Source: Sphingopyxis sp. QXT-31 (GTDB taxonomy: Bacteria; Pseudomonadota; Alphaproteobacteria; Sphingomonadales; Sphingomonadaceae). Taken from it: a stretch of 64,000 bases of DNA. The stretch spans positions 1,550,001-1,614,000 of the forward strand of contig NZ_CP019449.1 in NCBI RefSeq assembly GCF_001984035.1. The letters are read 5' to 3'. The notes beneath the pieces were generated by a model, which saw only the letters and a program-made list of their open reading frames with translations, ran no database searches and was not told the origin of the DNA. Of the stretch, positions 25,684-35,579 are shown in pieces (within the stretch, counting starts at the first letter, position 1; each line of letters begins with the position of its first letter). The position numbers and the translations under genes were made by a program.

Positions 25684-26926
25684 AGCGCAGCACCTGCACG
25701 GGGTCGGTATTGGCTGCCTTGAAGGCGGGATAGAGCGTCGCGAGGAAGCTGAAGACGATGGTCATCACGACCACCACGCCGATCTCGACCGGATTGGGCT
25801 TCGAAGGCAGTTCGGTCAGGAAGCGCACCGACGGATCCCACAGATTCTGCCCGGTCAGATAGCCGATCCCCGCCAGGATGCCTTTGCGGAAGAACAGCAG
25901 GGTAAAGCCCAGAATCAGCCCGACGATCGTCCCCCCGACGCCGATCGACACACCGATCGCTACGAAGATGCGCAACACCGAATTGCGCGTCGCGCCCATC
26001 GTGCGGATGATCGCGATGTCGCGCGTCTTGGCGCGCACCAGCATGATCAGCGACGACACGATGTTGAACGCCGCGACCAGGATGATCAGCGACAGGATCA
26101 CGAACAGCGCGACGCGCTCGACCGACAGCGCCTCGAACAGGCTGCTGTTCATCGACCGCCAGTCGGAGACCACCGCCTGCGCCGAAAGCTTCTGTGCCAA
26201 CGGATCGAGTATCTCTCCGACCTTGTCGGCATCCTCGGTCTGCACCTTGATCAGCCCGATCTGGTCGCCGGTGAGCAAAAGCAGCTGCGCATCGGCCATC
26301 GGCATGATGATATAGGTCTTGTCGAAGTCATAGACCCCGATCTCGAAGATCGCGCCGACGCGGTAGCTGATCTCGCGCGGCACCGTGCCGAAGGGCGTCG
26401 AGCGCCCCGCGGGGTTGATGATCGTGATCTGCGAACCGACCGTGGCGCCCAGGTTGCGCGCCAGTTCGGAGCCCAGCGCGACCTCGCCCGACCCGTCGGT
26501 CAGCCGCGCGAGGCTGCCCGCCTTGACTTCGCCCTTCAGGATATTGTTGTTGCGGATGTCGGCGACCAGCATGCCGCGCACCGCCACCCCCTCGACCCGG
26601 CCGTTGAAGGTGGTCAGCAGCGGCTGCTCGACGATCGGAGTCGCCTCGGTCACCCCCGGCGTCGCGCGCACTTCCTTTAGCACGTCGCGCCAGTTGTCGA
26701 TGCGCCCGCCGAAGCCCTGCACCACCGCATGGCCGTTGAGTCCGACGATCTTGTCGAACAGCTCGCCGCGCACCCCGTTCACGACGCTCATCACGATAAC
26801 CAGCGCGGCGACCCCCAGCATCACCGCAGTGAAGCTGAACGCCGCGGCGACGAAGATGAAACCCTCGCCGCGATGCGGAAGCAGATAGCGTTTGAAGATG
26901 GTGCGCTCGTACGGACGCAAGATCAT
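25676..26926 (-). CDS. Lipoprotein-releasing system permease (LolC/LolE family)
   Basis: A 416-residue FtsX/MacB-fold protein. The N-terminus [20 protein letters not shown] is typical of LolC/E, followed by TM1 (about 25-50), a large periplasmic domain (about 50-265) and three C-terminal helices (about 270-400). A single permease gene next to lolD suggests the homodimeric LolF-like arrangement common outside gammaproteobacteria (inference). It precedes lolD with an 8-bp overlap. Confidence 0.93.
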   Translation of the reverse strand: MILRPYERTIFKRYLLPHRGEGFIFVAAAFSFTAVMLGVAALVIVMSVVNGVRGELFDKIVGLNGHAVVQGFGGRIDNWRDVLKEVRATPGVTEATPIVEQPLLTTFNGRVEGVAVRGMLVADIRNNNILKGEVKAGSLARLTDGSGEVALGSELARNLGATVGSQITIINPAGRSTPFGTVPREISYRVGAIFEIGVYDFDKTYIIMPMADAQLLLLTGDQIGLIKVQTEDADKVGEILDPLAQKLSAQAVVSDWRSMNSSLFEALSVERVALFVILSLIILVAAFNIVSSLIMLVRAKTRDIAIIRTMGATRNSVLRIFVAIGVSIGVGGTIVGLILGFTLLFFRKGILAGIGYLTGQNLWDPSVRFLTELPSKPNPVEIGVVVVMTIVFSFLATLYPAFKAANTDPVQVLRYE

Positions 26927-27060
26927 GAGCGGGTCGGTCCCTCGGACCGGCGGGAAATCGCGGTCATAGCGCCGCTTTAGGGGGGCGCCCCCGCGCTGGC
27001 AATGGGTGCGATCGCCGCGACCCTCTTGCGAAAGACTCGCAAAATCTGTTGCCCATGTGC

Positions 27061-27260
27061 CACAGGCGCCTGCAAAAGCATCGCATGCTAACCGCCAGAG
27101 GGTGACAAGCCGTCTGCGGGGGCCTAGCCCAATGACTTCTGGATCACGCGGCTAAAGGCCCGGTTCCGGGGAGTGTGGACGCTTCGCCTCGTCCACGCAA
27201 AAGGGGGATGGCGGTAGTTCGTCACAGGCGCCCGGGTCTCTCCAGAGGCCCGGGCGTTGT
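27061..27260 (+). ncRNA. Candidate structured RNA, family not identified
   Basis: This lies in the only gene-free stretch over 300 bp (26927-27265). Pairings seen: GGCGCCTG 27065-27072 with CAGGCGCC 27225-27232 (closing stem); ACCGCCA 27091-27097 with TGGCGGT 27209-27215; GGCCTAGCC 27121-27129 with GGCTAAAGGCC 27150-27160; GTGGACG with CGTCCAC (27174-27197) around CTTCGCCT; then a strong GC hairpin 27229-27256 followed by TTGTGATT that could end transcription. The size (about 170 nt) would suit a 6S-like RNA, but I could not match known consensus motifs. No conventional ORF is seen. The strand is inferred from the final hairpin. Confidence 0.35.
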
Positions 27261-27265
27261 GATTC

Positions 27266-27952
27266 CTACCCCTCGCTCTCGCTGATATCCTCGAGCATCT
27301 CGGTGTCGAGCACGCGCACCCGCCCCTGTTCGAGCGAGATGACCCCCGATTCCTCCCAGCTTTTCAGCTGGCGGTTGATATGCTCGCGGCTCATCCCGGC
27401 AAAATTGCCGAGCTCGGTCTGGCTGAGTTCGACTCGGTGCGACGTGTCGGGGCTGTCCTTGCGAATCAGCCGCTTGAGGTACCGCGCAAGCCGCGGGCCC
27501 GAGGCATAGGCGCGGTCGCTCTCGATCGTCTGATCGGCAGTGCGCAGCCGCCGCGCGAGCTGCTGCATCAGCGACCAGGCGAATTCGGGGTGGCTGGTGA
27601 CGAAATCGCGCAGCGCATTGCGCCCGAGTTGCAGGCCGCCGCCCGCGCTCGTCGCGGTCACCGACGCCGTGCGCTCACCGCCGTCGAGCAAGGCGATCTC
27701 GCCCAGCACCGCGCCGGGCTCGGCATAAGCGAGCACGATCTCGCGCCCGCCCGCGGTCAGCATCGACACGCGCGCGGTGCCGCTGGTCAGGATCAGCAGG
27801 CTGTCGCCCGGGTCGCCCTGGCAGAGCAATTCCTTGCCCTTGCCGAATTGGATCTGCACCGCGCGCCCCGCGATATCGGCCCAGTCCTGGACCGTCAGGC
27901 CGGAAAATATGCTGTCGGGGCCCTGCAACTCGGCGAGTTTCGCGTGATCCAT
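27266..27952 (-). CDS. Crp/Fnr-family transcriptional regulator
   Basis: A 228-residue regulator with an N-terminal cNMP-binding beta-barrel (LLCQGDPGDSLLILTSG, then GEIALLDGGERTASVTA, matching the CRP phosphate-binding cassette with Glu, Arg and Thr in place), a dimerisation helix and a C-terminal winged helix (LSQTELGNFAGMSREHINRQL). Only one cysteine is present, so it is not an oxygen-sensing Fe-S FNR type. It is co-directional with pyrG (ends 32 bp downstream). Its targets are not evident. Confidence 0.9.
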   Translation of the reverse strand: MDHAKLAELQGPDSIFSGLTVQDWADIAGRAVQIQFGKGKELLCQGDPGDSLLILTSGTARVSMLTAGGREIVLAYAEPGAVLGEIALLDGGERTASVTATSAGGGLQLGRNALRDFVTSHPEFAWSLMQQLARRLRTADQTIESDRAYASGPRLARYLKRLIRKDSPDTSHRVELSQTELGNFAGMSREHINRQLKSWEESGVISLEQGRVRVLDTEMLEDISESEG

Positions 27953-27984
27953 AAGCCCCGGTTTCCCCTGTTAAAGCGTGACGC

Positions 27985-29616
27985 TCACACCAGCCGGCTG
28001 TGCTTCACCGCCGCCTCGATGAAACCCGCGAACAACGGATGCGGGTCGAAGGGCTTCGACTTGAGCTCCGGATGGAATTGCACGCCAATGAACCACGGAT
28101 GGTCCGGTCTTTCAACGATTTCGGGCAGCATGCCGTCGGGCGACATGCCCGAGAAGACCAGCCCACCCGATTCAAGCCGGTCGCGGTACGCGCCGTTGAC
28201 CTCGTAGCGATGGCGATGGCGCTCGCTGATCTCGTTCGCGCCGTAAACCGCCGCGACATGGCTGTTCGGCGAGAGTTTCGCCTCATAGGCGCCCAGCCGC
28301 ATCGTCCCGCCGAGGTCGGTGTCGGCGCCGCGCTGCTGCAGCCCCTCGGCGCTCATCCATTCGGTGATCATGCCCACGACCGGCTCGTCGGTCTTGCCGA
28401 ATTCGGTGCTCGACGCGTCCGCAATCCCGCTGGTGTTCCGCGCCCCCTCGATGCACGCCATCTGCATGCCGAGGCAGATGCCGAAGAAGGGCACATTACG
28501 CTCGCGCGCGAAGCGCACGCTCGAAATCTTGCCCTCGGACCCGCGCTCGCCGAAGCCGCCGGGGACGAGGATGCCGTGCAGCGGCTCGAGCTTCTCAGCT
28601 AGATTGCCGTCTTCCTCGAACATCTCGGCGTCGAGCCAGCGGATGTTGACCTTGACCCGGTTCGCCATGCCGCCGTGCACCAGCGCTTCGTTCAGGCTCT
28701 TATAGGCATCGGGCAGCGAGACATATTTGCCGACGACGCCGATCGTGACCTCGCCCTCGGGATGCTGCTTGCGGTCCATGATGTCGTACCAGCGCGACAG
28801 GTCGGGCTCGGGCGCGTCGTGGATGCCGAAGGCGCGCAGCACTTCGCCGTCGAGCCCCTCGCCATGATATTGCACCGGCACCGAATAGATCGAATCGGCG
28901 TCGAGCGCGGGAATCACCGCTTCCTTCCGCACGTTGCAGAATTGCGCGATCTTCGCGCGCTCGCCCTCGGGCAGCGGCTTTTCGCAGCGGCAGAGCAGGA
29001 TATCGGGCTGGACGCCGAGCGAGGCGAGTTCACGCACACTATGCTGCGTCGGCTTGGTCTTCAGCTCGCCCGCGGCGGCGATATACGGCACCAGCGTGAC
29101 ATGCACCGACAGCGTTTTGTCGCGCCCCTCTTCGTTGCGCAGCTGGCGGATCGCCTCGATGAACGGCAGCGATTCGATATCGCCGACGGTGCCGCCGATC
29201 TCGCACAGCACGAAGTCGAGATCGTCGATGTCGGTGCGCGCAAAGGCCTTGATCGCGTCGGTGACGTGCGGGACGACCTGCACCGTCGCGCCGAGGTAAT
29301 CGCCGCGGCGTTCCTTGGTGATGATCTGCTGATAGATGCGGCCCGAGGTGACGTTATCGCTCTGCCGCGCCGCGACGCCGGTGAAGCGCTCATAATGGCC
29401 GAGGTCGAGGTCGGTCTCCGCCCCGTCGTCGGTCACATAGACCTCGCCGTGCTGATAGGGCGACATCGTGCCCGGATCGACGTTGAGATAGGGATCGAAC
29501 TTCCGGATGCGGACGCGATAGCCACGCGCTTGCAGCAAGGCGGCGAGGCTAGCCGCCATCAAACCTTTGCCAAGCGAGGAGACCACGCCGCCGGTGATAA
29601 AAATGAACCGCGCCAT
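27985..29616 (-). CDS. pyrG: CTP synthase
   Basis: A 543-residue enzyme that aminates UTP to CTP with glutamine. The N-terminal synthetase domain begins [20 protein letters not shown] and contains [20 protein letters not shown]. The C-terminal class I glutaminase domain shows GGFGERG, nucleophile Cys in [11 protein letters not shown], and [11 protein letters not shown] with catalytic His/Glu. Full family length. A small hairpin GACGGC-TTGC-GCCGTC lies in its leader. It is downstream of secG by 120 bp. Confidence 0.98.
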   Translation of the reverse strand: MARFIFITGGVVSSLGKGLMAASLAALLQARGYRVRIRKFDPYLNVDPGTMSPYQHGEVYVTDDGAETDLDLGHYERFTGVAARQSDNVTSGRIYQQIITKERRGDYLGATVQVVPHVTDAIKAFARTDIDDLDFVLCEIGGTVGDIESLPFIEAIRQLRNEEGRDKTLSVHVTLVPYIAAAGELKTKPTQHSVRELASLGVQPDILLCRCEKPLPEGERAKIAQFCNVRKEAVIPALDADSIYSVPVQYHGEGLDGEVLRAFGIHDAPEPDLSRWYDIMDRKQHPEGEVTIGVVGKYVSLPDAYKSLNEALVHGGMANRVKVNIRWLDAEMFEEDGNLAEKLEPLHGILVPGGFGERGSEGKISSVRFARERNVPFFGICLGMQMACIEGARNTSGIADASSTEFGKTDEPVVGMITEWMSAEGLQQRGADTDLGGTMRLGAYEAKLSPNSHVAAVYGANEISERHRHRYEVNGAYRDRLESGGLVFSGMSPDGMLPEIVERPDHPWFIGVQFHPELKSKPFDPHPLFAGFIEAAVKHSRLV

Positions 29617-29736
29617 GGGAGGAAAGACTTACTCAACAGGAGGGGGACGGCGCAAGCCGTCGAATCGCGCGACGCGGAAATAATTCCGCCGCCTGCGAAT
29701 GCGAGGAGCGGGAGGAGCGCCGTGCGGCGGCGCCGC

Positions 29737-30186
29737 TTATTTCTTGGCGGGAGCCGGCGCCTCGGCCGGCGGCGCGCCTGCGGCCGCCGCGGCGGCGAGC
29801 GGATCGTCGCTCGGCAGCGCCTGCGGCGCGCCGGTCGCGGGAGCGCCCGTTGCCGGGGCCTGCGCCGGACCGGTCAGCGGCGAAGCGCCGCCCGCAGCCG
29901 GAGTGGCCTGGCCGGCCTTCGACAGCGAGGTGTCGATCGTCGAACCGCCCGAACCGCGCACCGACGCCATCGCCGCGAGGATGATCGACAGCGCGACGAA
30001 CGTAGTGGCAAGCACGGTGGTGGCGCGCGTCATAAAATCGGCCGCGCCGCGCGCCGAAAGCAAACCCGCGGGGCTGCCGCCGACGCCAAGCCCGCCGCCT
30101 TCCGACTTCTGCATCAGGATGACCCCGATCATCGCGGCGGCGACGACGGCCTGAAGGACGAGCAGGAAGGTGAAGAGGTTCGACAT
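29737..30186 (-). CDS. secG: Preprotein translocase subunit SecG
   Basis: A 149-residue SecG: helix 1 (about 4-25), the conserved loop LMQKSEGGGLGVGGSPAGLLSARGAADF, and helix 2 (about 52-72). The C-terminal 70 residues are a Pro/Ala/Gly-rich tail (repeated APATGAP), longer than the E. coli protein and typical of alphaproteobacteria. It partners SecY and SecE in the inner membrane. It lies between tpiA and pyrG, a conserved order. Confidence 0.93.
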   Translation of the reverse strand: MSNLFTFLLVLQAVVAAAMIGVILMQKSEGGGLGVGGSPAGLLSARGAADFMTRATTVLATTFVALSIILAAMASVRGSGGSTIDTSLSKAGQATPAAGGASPLTGPAQAPATGAPATGAPQALPSDDPLAAAAAAGAPPAEAPAPAKK

Positions 30187-30329
30187 CGATGGTTCCCGGA
30201 AAATTCATGGGGCCGCACCGCGGCCGGTCTGGCGGTGCACATAGAGAGGGCGGGCGATTTCTTCAACCCGCCAAGGATGGCGCGTCACCGCCCCCTCGAA
30301 ACGACCAGCCCGATGCGCCACCCTTTTGT

Positions 30330-30408
30330 CCGTTCGTGTCGAGCGAAGTCGAGACACGCGACCGCATGCGCTGCCCAAGCGTATCTCGACTTCGCTCGAT
30401 ACGAACGG
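30330..30408. repeat. Extragenic palindromic element (CGAGCGAAGTCGAG type)
   Basis: Arms 30330-30354 and 30384-30408 (CCGTTCGTGTCGAGCGAAGT and its near-perfect inverse) surround about 29 bp, within the 237-bp gap between tpiA and secG. This is a frequent sphingomonad repeat. It separates secG from tpiA and may contain or terminate transcripts. Confidence 0.75.
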
Positions 30409-30423
30409 GGTTGGGAGCTGCCC

Positions 30424-31170
30424 TTAAAGCCCTGCCCCCGCCGCCACGATCGGCAGGAACTTCGCCGCGGTCAGGCTCGCGCCGCCGACCAGCGCGCCGT
30501 CGACATCGCCCGCATCCAGCAGCTCAGCGGCATTCTCGCCATTGACCGACCCGCCATAGAGCAGGCGCACCGTTTCCGCCCCCGCGCCGATCCGTTCGGC
30601 CAGCGCCGCGCGGATCGCGCCGTGCATCGCCGCCACATCTTCGACCGTCGGCACCAGCCCGGTCCCGATCGCCCAGATCGGCTCATAGGCGATCGCCAGC
30701 CGCGCGGGGTCGAAGTCCTCCGGCAACGATTCGCGCACCTGCGCCAGCACATAGGAGATCGCGTCGCCCGACTCGCGCACCGCGCGCGGCTCGCCGACGC
30801 ACAGGATCACGTCCAGCCCCGCCGCCAGCGCCGCCTCGGCCTTGGCCTTCACGTCGGCATCGCGCTCGCCGCACCCTTCGCGCCGCTCGCTATGCCCGAC
30901 GATCACCAGCGCCGCGCCGGCATCGAGCAGCATCGCAGCAGACACCGATCCGGTATAGGCGCCCGACGCCACGGCGTGGCAGTCCTGTCCGCCGATCGCG
31001 GCATCGGGCAGCGCCGCCGCCATCGCGCCGATCAGCGTGAAGGGCGGGCAGATCGCGACGTCGACCGCCGGATGTTCGCCCGCCGCGGCGAAGATCGCCT
31101 GCGCTTCGGCCACCGCGTCCGACAGCCCGTTCATCTTCCAGTTGCCGACCACATATTTGCGCCGCGCCAT
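30424..31170 (-). CDS. tpiA: Triosephosphate isomerase
   Basis: A 248-residue TIM-barrel enzyme interconverting dihydroxyacetone phosphate and glyceraldehyde-3-phosphate. Catalytic residues are visible: Lys in VVGNWKMNGL, His in IVGHSERRE and Glu in AYEPIWAIGTG; the phosphate loop is LLYGGSVNGENA. GGGGAG precedes ATG 31170. It is divergent from the PpiD-like gene. Confidence 0.98.
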   Translation of the reverse strand: MARRKYVVGNWKMNGLSDAVAEAQAIFAAAGEHPAVDVAICPPFTLIGAMAAALPDAAIGGQDCHAVASGAYTGSVSAAMLLDAGAALVIVGHSERREGCGERDADVKAKAEAALAAGLDVILCVGEPRAVRESGDAISYVLAQVRESLPEDFDPARLAIAYEPIWAIGTGLVPTVEDVAAMHGAIRAALAERIGAGAETVRLLYGGSVNGENAAELLDAGDVDGALVGGASLTAAKFLPIVAAGAGL

Positions 31171-31325
31171 CTTCGCTCCCCTCCAATATCGATACCTGTC
31201 GCCGCCCTAGCGGCGCGCGGGCGCCAGTGGCAAGCCGCCTTTCCCGCCTTGATGCCTTCGCCCGTCCCGCCTAAAGCCGCACCGAACCGCGCGTCCGCGC
31301 GCCCGCTCGAAAGAATGCCCGCTCG

Positions 31326-33266
31326 ATGATTACCGCGATCCGCAGCCTCTTTTCCTCCACCTTTGGCAAGATTTTCGCCCTCGCCTTCATCGGCCTCATC
31401 GGCGTGCTCTTTGCGCTCAGCGACGTCGGCAACACGGGTTTCGGCGGCGGCATGGGCGATACGACCGTCGCCGACGTCGGCGACGAACAGATCGGCCTCG
31501 CCGAACTACGCCAAAGCATCAACCAGGCCTATGACCGCGCGCGCCAGCAGCAGCCGGGCCTGACGCGCGAGGCCTTTATCGAGGAGGGCGGCTTCGATCT
31601 CGTGCTCGACGACGTGATCCAGGGCGCGGCCTTCCGCCAGTTCGCGCGCGACCTCGGCTTCGGGGTCAGCAAAAGGCTCGTCGACGGCCAGATCGCCGAC
31701 TCCTTTGCGGGCGTCTCGGGCAGCTTCGACCAGGCGCGCTATAACGCCTATCTGCGCGAGAGCGGGACCAGCGAGGCGCAGCTTCGCCGCCAGATCGAAA
31801 CGGTGCTGATGATGCAGCAGCTAGCGCTGCCTGCGGGCACCACGCCGCGCACCGGCAGTGCCATGGCCTTCCCCTATGCCGCGCTCCTTGTCGAGGAACG
31901 CCGCGGCCAGGCGACCTTCATCCCCGCCAGCAGCTTCGCCCCGTCGAACGATCCGGGCGACGCGGTGCTGCAGCAATATCTCAAGGACAATCGCTCGCGC
32001 TTCAGCATCCCCGAGCGCCGGATCCTGCAATATGCAGTGTTCGACCGCACTGTCGCGCCCGTCCCCGCGGTGACCGACAAGGAAATCGCCGACCTCTACA
32101 AGGCGAACGCCGCGCGCTTCGCCGCCAGCGAGACGCGCCGCTTCATGCAGGTGATCGCCCCCGACCAGGCTGCGGCCAATGCGATCGCCGCGAAGGTCCG
32201 CGGCGGCACCGCGCTCGCCGCCGCGGCGCAGGCCGCCGGGCTCACCGCCGCGCCGTCGGGCGACGTCACCCAGACCGCCTATTCGGGGCTGACCAACGCC
32301 GCCGCCGCCAAGGCCGCCTTCGCCGCCAAGCGCGGCGATGTGCTCGGCCCGACGCAGACCGACCTCGGCTGGTCGGTGGCGCAGGTCGATGCGATCACCA
32401 CCACCGCGGCGAAGACGCTCGAACAGGCGACCCCCGAAATCCGCGCCCAGCTCGAAAAGAACAAGGCCGAAGAGGCGCTGATCACCTATTACAACGCCGT
32501 CCAGGACGCCGCGAACGGCGGCGTGTCGATCGAGGAGATCGCTGGCGACCGCAAGCTGACGCTCGTCGAGACTCCCGCGATCCTGCCCAGCGGCCGCGCC
32601 CCGGCGCAGCCGACCTATACGCTGCCTGCCGACCTCGCACCGATGATGGCGCAGGCCTTCCAGGGCGCCAGCGAGGGCGAGACGCATCTCGCGCAGCTGG
32701 TCGAGAACGAGAAATTCGCGGTCTATGCGGTGAAATCCATCGTCGCCTCGGCGCCCCCGCCCTTCGCGCAGATCCGCGGCGAGCTGCTCGCCGACTGGAA
32801 ACTGGCACAGGGCCAGAAGATCGCGCGCGACAAGGCGCGCGGCATCGTCAAGGCGGTCGAGGGGAAGGCGAGCTTCGCCGACGCCGTGCGCGCCGCCGGG
32901 CCGCAGGTCGGCGCCATCCAGACGATCGGCGGGCGCCGCGGCGAACTCGGCCGGGGTGGCGAGCGCGTTCCCCCCGAGCTCGCCCTGCTCTTCTCGATGG
33001 CGCCGAACACGGTCAAGACGCTCGAAATCCCCGGCAACCGCGGCTGGATGGTGCTCCAGCTCGGCGAGGTGAAGCGCCCCGACGCCAAGGAGGTCGATCC
33101 GCGGCTCGTGACCGGCCTCTCGCAATCGCTGTCGCAGCAGTTCGGCCCCGAACTCGCCGAACAGCTGATCGCCGAGGCCAAGCGCCGCGTCGGGGTGAAG
33201 ATCAACCAGAAGCTCGTGAAACAGCTGCGCGACGAACTGACCGGCAAAACCCCGGTCGCGCAATAG
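31326..33266 (+). CDS. PpiD/SurA-type periplasmic peptidyl-prolyl isomerase
   Basis: A 646-residue membrane-anchored chaperone. One N-terminal helix (IFALAFIGLIGVLFALSDVG) is followed by a SurA-like N-terminal chaperone domain (about 60-230), a parvulin-like region (about 240-365) and a long helical C-terminal part. PpiD acts at the periplasmic exit of the Sec translocon. The parvulin core is weakly conserved, so catalytic activity is uncertain. It ends one base before the GTG start of trpE, an arrangement that couples the two genes. Confidence 0.88.
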   Translation: MITAIRSLFSSTFGKIFALAFIGLIGVLFALSDVGNTGFGGGMGDTTVADVGDEQIGLAELRQSINQAYDRARQQQPGLTREAFIEEGGFDLVLDDVIQGAAFRQFARDLGFGVSKRLVDGQIADSFAGVSGSFDQARYNAYLRESGTSEAQLRRQIETVLMMQQLALPAGTTPRTGSAMAFPYAALLVEERRGQATFIPASSFAPSNDPGDAVLQQYLKDNRSRFSIPERRILQYAVFDRTVAPVPAVTDKEIADLYKANAARFAASETRRFMQVIAPDQAAANAIAAKVRGGTALAAAAQAAGLTAAPSGDVTQTAYSGLTNAAAAKAAFAAKRGDVLGPTQTDLGWSVAQVDAITTTAAKTLEQATPEIRAQLEKNKAEEALITYYNAVQDAANGGVSIEEIAGDRKLTLVETPAILPSGRAPAQPTYTLPADLAPMMAQAFQGASEGETHLAQLVENEKFAVYAVKSIVASAPPPFAQIRGELLADWKLAQGQKIARDKARGIVKAVEGKASFADAVRAAGPQVGAIQTIGGRRGELGRGGERVPPELALLFSMAPNTVKTLEIPGNRGWMVLQLGEVKRPDAKEVDPRLVTGLSQSLSQQFGPELAEQLIAEAKRRVGVKINQKLVKQLRDELTGKTPVAQ

Positions 33267-33267
33267 G

Positions 33268-34785
33268 GTGGCGCTCGAAGGCAGGGCTGCGGCGCTCACG
33301 GCGCTGGCGCGCGGCGACGGCGCGGTCGTCTGGCAGCGCCTGATCGCCGACGTCGAGACCCCGGTCTCGGCGGCGCTCAAGCTGATCGAGCCGGGTCGCG
33401 GCGACTGGGTACTCGAATCCGTCGAAAGCGGCGAGACGCGCGGACGCTACAGCCTGCTCGGGCTCGACCCCGACCTGATGTTCGAGGTGCGCGGCGATAC
33501 CGCACGGATCAACCGCGACTGGCGGCACGACCGCACGACCTTCGAGCCCGTCGCCGCCCCGGCGCTTCAGGCGCTGCGCGACCTCGTCGCCGAATGCCGT
33601 TTCGACGTGCCCGCGTCGCTGCCCAAAGCGCTCGCGACGCTCGTCGGCTTCTTCGCTTATGAGACCATCGGCCTCGTCGAGCGCATCCCGCGCGCGCCGG
33701 GCGCAGGGCTCGGCCTGCCCGACATGGTGTTCGTGCGCCCGACGGTGATCCTCGTCTTCGACCGCCTCGCCGACGAGCTCTTCCTGATCGCCCCGATCTG
33801 GCCCGACGCCAACGGCGCGATCGACCGGATGATCGACGCCGCGCAGGAGAAGCTCGACGCCATCGCCGCGCGCCTCGCGAGCGCCAACCCGCATGCGGCG
33901 CGGGCGACCACGCTGACCGACCCCACCGCCATCACCGCCAATCCCGCGATCACCCCGCAGCATTTCGCCTCGATGGTCGCGACCGCAAAGGACTATATCG
34001 CCGCGGGCGACATCTTCCAGGTCGTGCTGTCGCAGCGCTTCTCGACACCCTTCGACCTGCCGCCCTTCGACCTCTATCGCGCGCTCCGCCGCGTGAACCC
34101 CTCGCCCTTCCTCTATTTCCTCGACCTGCCCGGCTTCGCGCTGATCGGCTCGTCGCCCGAGATACTGGTGCGCGTGCGCGACGGCGAGATCACGATCCGC
34201 CCGATCGCGGGCACACGCCCGCGCGGCCGCACCGGCGCCGAGGATGTCGAGAACCGCGACAGCCTGCTCGCCGACCCCAAGGAACGCGCCGAGCATCTGA
34301 TGCTGCTCGACCTCGGCCGCAACGACGTCGGCCGCGCCGCCGTCGGTGGCAGCGTCGTGGTGACCGACAGCTACACCGTCGAATATTACAGCCACGTCAT
34401 GCACATCGTCTCGAACGTCATCGGCCGCATCGCCCCCGACAAGGACGCGATCGACGCGCTGTTCGCGGGCTTCCCCGCGGGCACCGTCAGCGGCGCCCCG
34501 AAAGTGCGCGCCTGTCAGATCATCGCCGAACTGGAAGCCGATGCGCGCGGGCCCTATGCCGGCGGCGTCGGCTATTTCGCCCCCGACGGCAATATGGACA
34601 GCTGCATCGTGCTCAGGACCGCGATCGTCAAGGACGGCGAAATGCACGTTCAGGCGGGCGCCGGCATCGTCGCCGACAGCGACCCCGCCTACGAACAGCG
34701 CGAATGCGAGGCCAAGGCCGGTGCGCTCTTCGCCGCCGCGCGCGAAGCGGTTCGCCTCGCGGGAACCCCCGGCTACGGCCAGTGA
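33268..34785 (+). CDS. trpE: Anthranilate synthase component I
   Basis: A 505-residue chorismate-utilising enzyme forming anthranilate with ammonia from TrpG. Features: the feedback region LIEPGRGDWVLESVE, ASGD-type core FQVVLSQRFSTPFDLPPFD, SSPEILVRVRDGEITIRPIA, GTRPRGRTGAED, LDLGRNDVGR and PAGTVSGAPKVRACQII. GTG 33268 starts one base after the ppiD-like stop. No leader peptide or attenuator is seen. Confidence 0.97.
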   Translation: MALEGRAAALTALARGDGAVVWQRLIADVETPVSAALKLIEPGRGDWVLESVESGETRGRYSLLGLDPDLMFEVRGDTARINRDWRHDRTTFEPVAAPALQALRDLVAECRFDVPASLPKALATLVGFFAYETIGLVERIPRAPGAGLGLPDMVFVRPTVILVFDRLADELFLIAPIWPDANGAIDRMIDAAQEKLDAIAARLASANPHAARATTLTDPTAITANPAITPQHFASMVATAKDYIAAGDIFQVVLSQRFSTPFDLPPFDLYRALRRVNPSPFLYFLDLPGFALIGSSPEILVRVRDGEITIRPIAGTRPRGRTGAEDVENRDSLLADPKERAEHLMLLDLGRNDVGRAAVGGSVVVTDSYTVEYYSHVMHIVSNVIGRIAPDKDAIDALFAGFPAGTVSGAPKVRACQIIAELEADARGPYAGGVGYFAPDGNMDSCIVLRTAIVKDGEMHVQAGAGIVADSDPAYEQRECEAKAGALFAAAREAVRLAGTPGYGQ

Positions 34786-35570
34786 AGCGGCTCGCGGCGC
34801 TCGTGCTGGGCGCCGCGCTGGTTGCCGGAGCCTGGTTCGCACTCCGCAACGGCGACCGACCCGCCGCGCCCGCGGAGCCGCCCAAGCCCTCGGCCTGCAA
34901 GCCCGTCACCTTCGACGGCAAGCGCTTCACCGAGTGCATCGCCGTGCCCGGTCAGCACCGCATATCGACGAAAATCACCGGCAAGAACGGCGTCATCTAC
35001 CGCGGCTTCGCGGGCCTCGCCGAGGATGTCGATGCAGCGACCGTCGCCTTTGCGGTCAACGGCGGCATGTACGACACCGGCAGCGAACCGATCGGCTATT
35101 ATGCCGAGAACGGCCAGCGCCTCTATCCGCTCAACACCCGCGACGGCGGCGGCAATTTCTACTTGAAGCCCAACGGCGTGTTCTTCGGCGAGCCCGAAGG
35201 CGGCTGGCGGGTGATGATCAGCGACGATTTCGCCGCCAAAATTGCAGAACGTCCCACCTTCGGTACCCAGTCGGGCCCGATGCTGCTCATCGGCGGCAAG
35301 CTTAACCCCCAGATTTCGCCCAGCGGCACTTCGCTCAAGCTCCGCAACGCGGTCGGCGTCGACCCGCAAGGCCGCGCGCATTTCGTCATCTCCGACGAAC
35401 CCGTGTCCTTCGGCACCCTCGCCGCACTGATGCGCGACCATGCCAAGACAAGCGACGCGCTGTTCCTCGACGGCACCGTCTCGGCGCTCTGGGATCCGGC
35501 AAGCGGCCGCATGGACGGCCGCTACCCGCTCGGCCCGCTGATCCTTGTCACTCATCGCTCCCCGGACTAG
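34782..35570 (+). CDS. Phosphodiester glycosidase (NAGPA-domain) family protein
   Basis: A 262-residue exported protein with an N-terminal signal or anchor (KRLAALVLGAALVAGAWFAL) followed by a NAGPA-like domain: FAVNGGMYDTGSEPIGYYAE, GGGNFYLKPNGVFFG, TQSGPMLLIGGKLNP, RNAVGVDPQGRAHFVISD and DALFLDGTVSALWDP. These match the fold that removes alpha-N-acetylglucosaminyl phosphodiesters; the bacterial substrate is unknown (envelope glycan is a guess). GTG 34782 overlaps the trpE stop (GTGA). Its place inside the trp cluster does not reveal a tryptophan role. Confidence 0.87.
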   Translation: MKRLAALVLGAALVAGAWFALRNGDRPAAPAEPPKPSACKPVTFDGKRFTECIAVPGQHRISTKITGKNGVIYRGFAGLAEDVDAATVAFAVNGGMYDTGSEPIGYYAENGQRLYPLNTRDGGGNFYLKPNGVFFGEPEGGWRVMISDDFAAKIAERPTFGTQSGPMLLIGGKLNPQISPSGTSLKLRNAVGVDPQGRAHFVISDEPVSFGTLAALMRDHAKTSDALFLDGTVSALWDPASGRMDGRYPLGPLILVTHRSPD

Positions 35571-35579
35571 CCTCGCCCC

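Noticed and set aside
27225..27256. Hairpin as the terminator of the Crp-family gene
   Set aside because: On the minus strand it is followed by GCCTGTGACG without a T-run; it fits better as the 3' end of a plus-strand RNA, though weakly.
33180..33267. trp leader peptide/attenuator before trpE
   Set aside because: TrpE starts one base after the preceding gene, so there is no leader with Trp codons or alternative hairpins.
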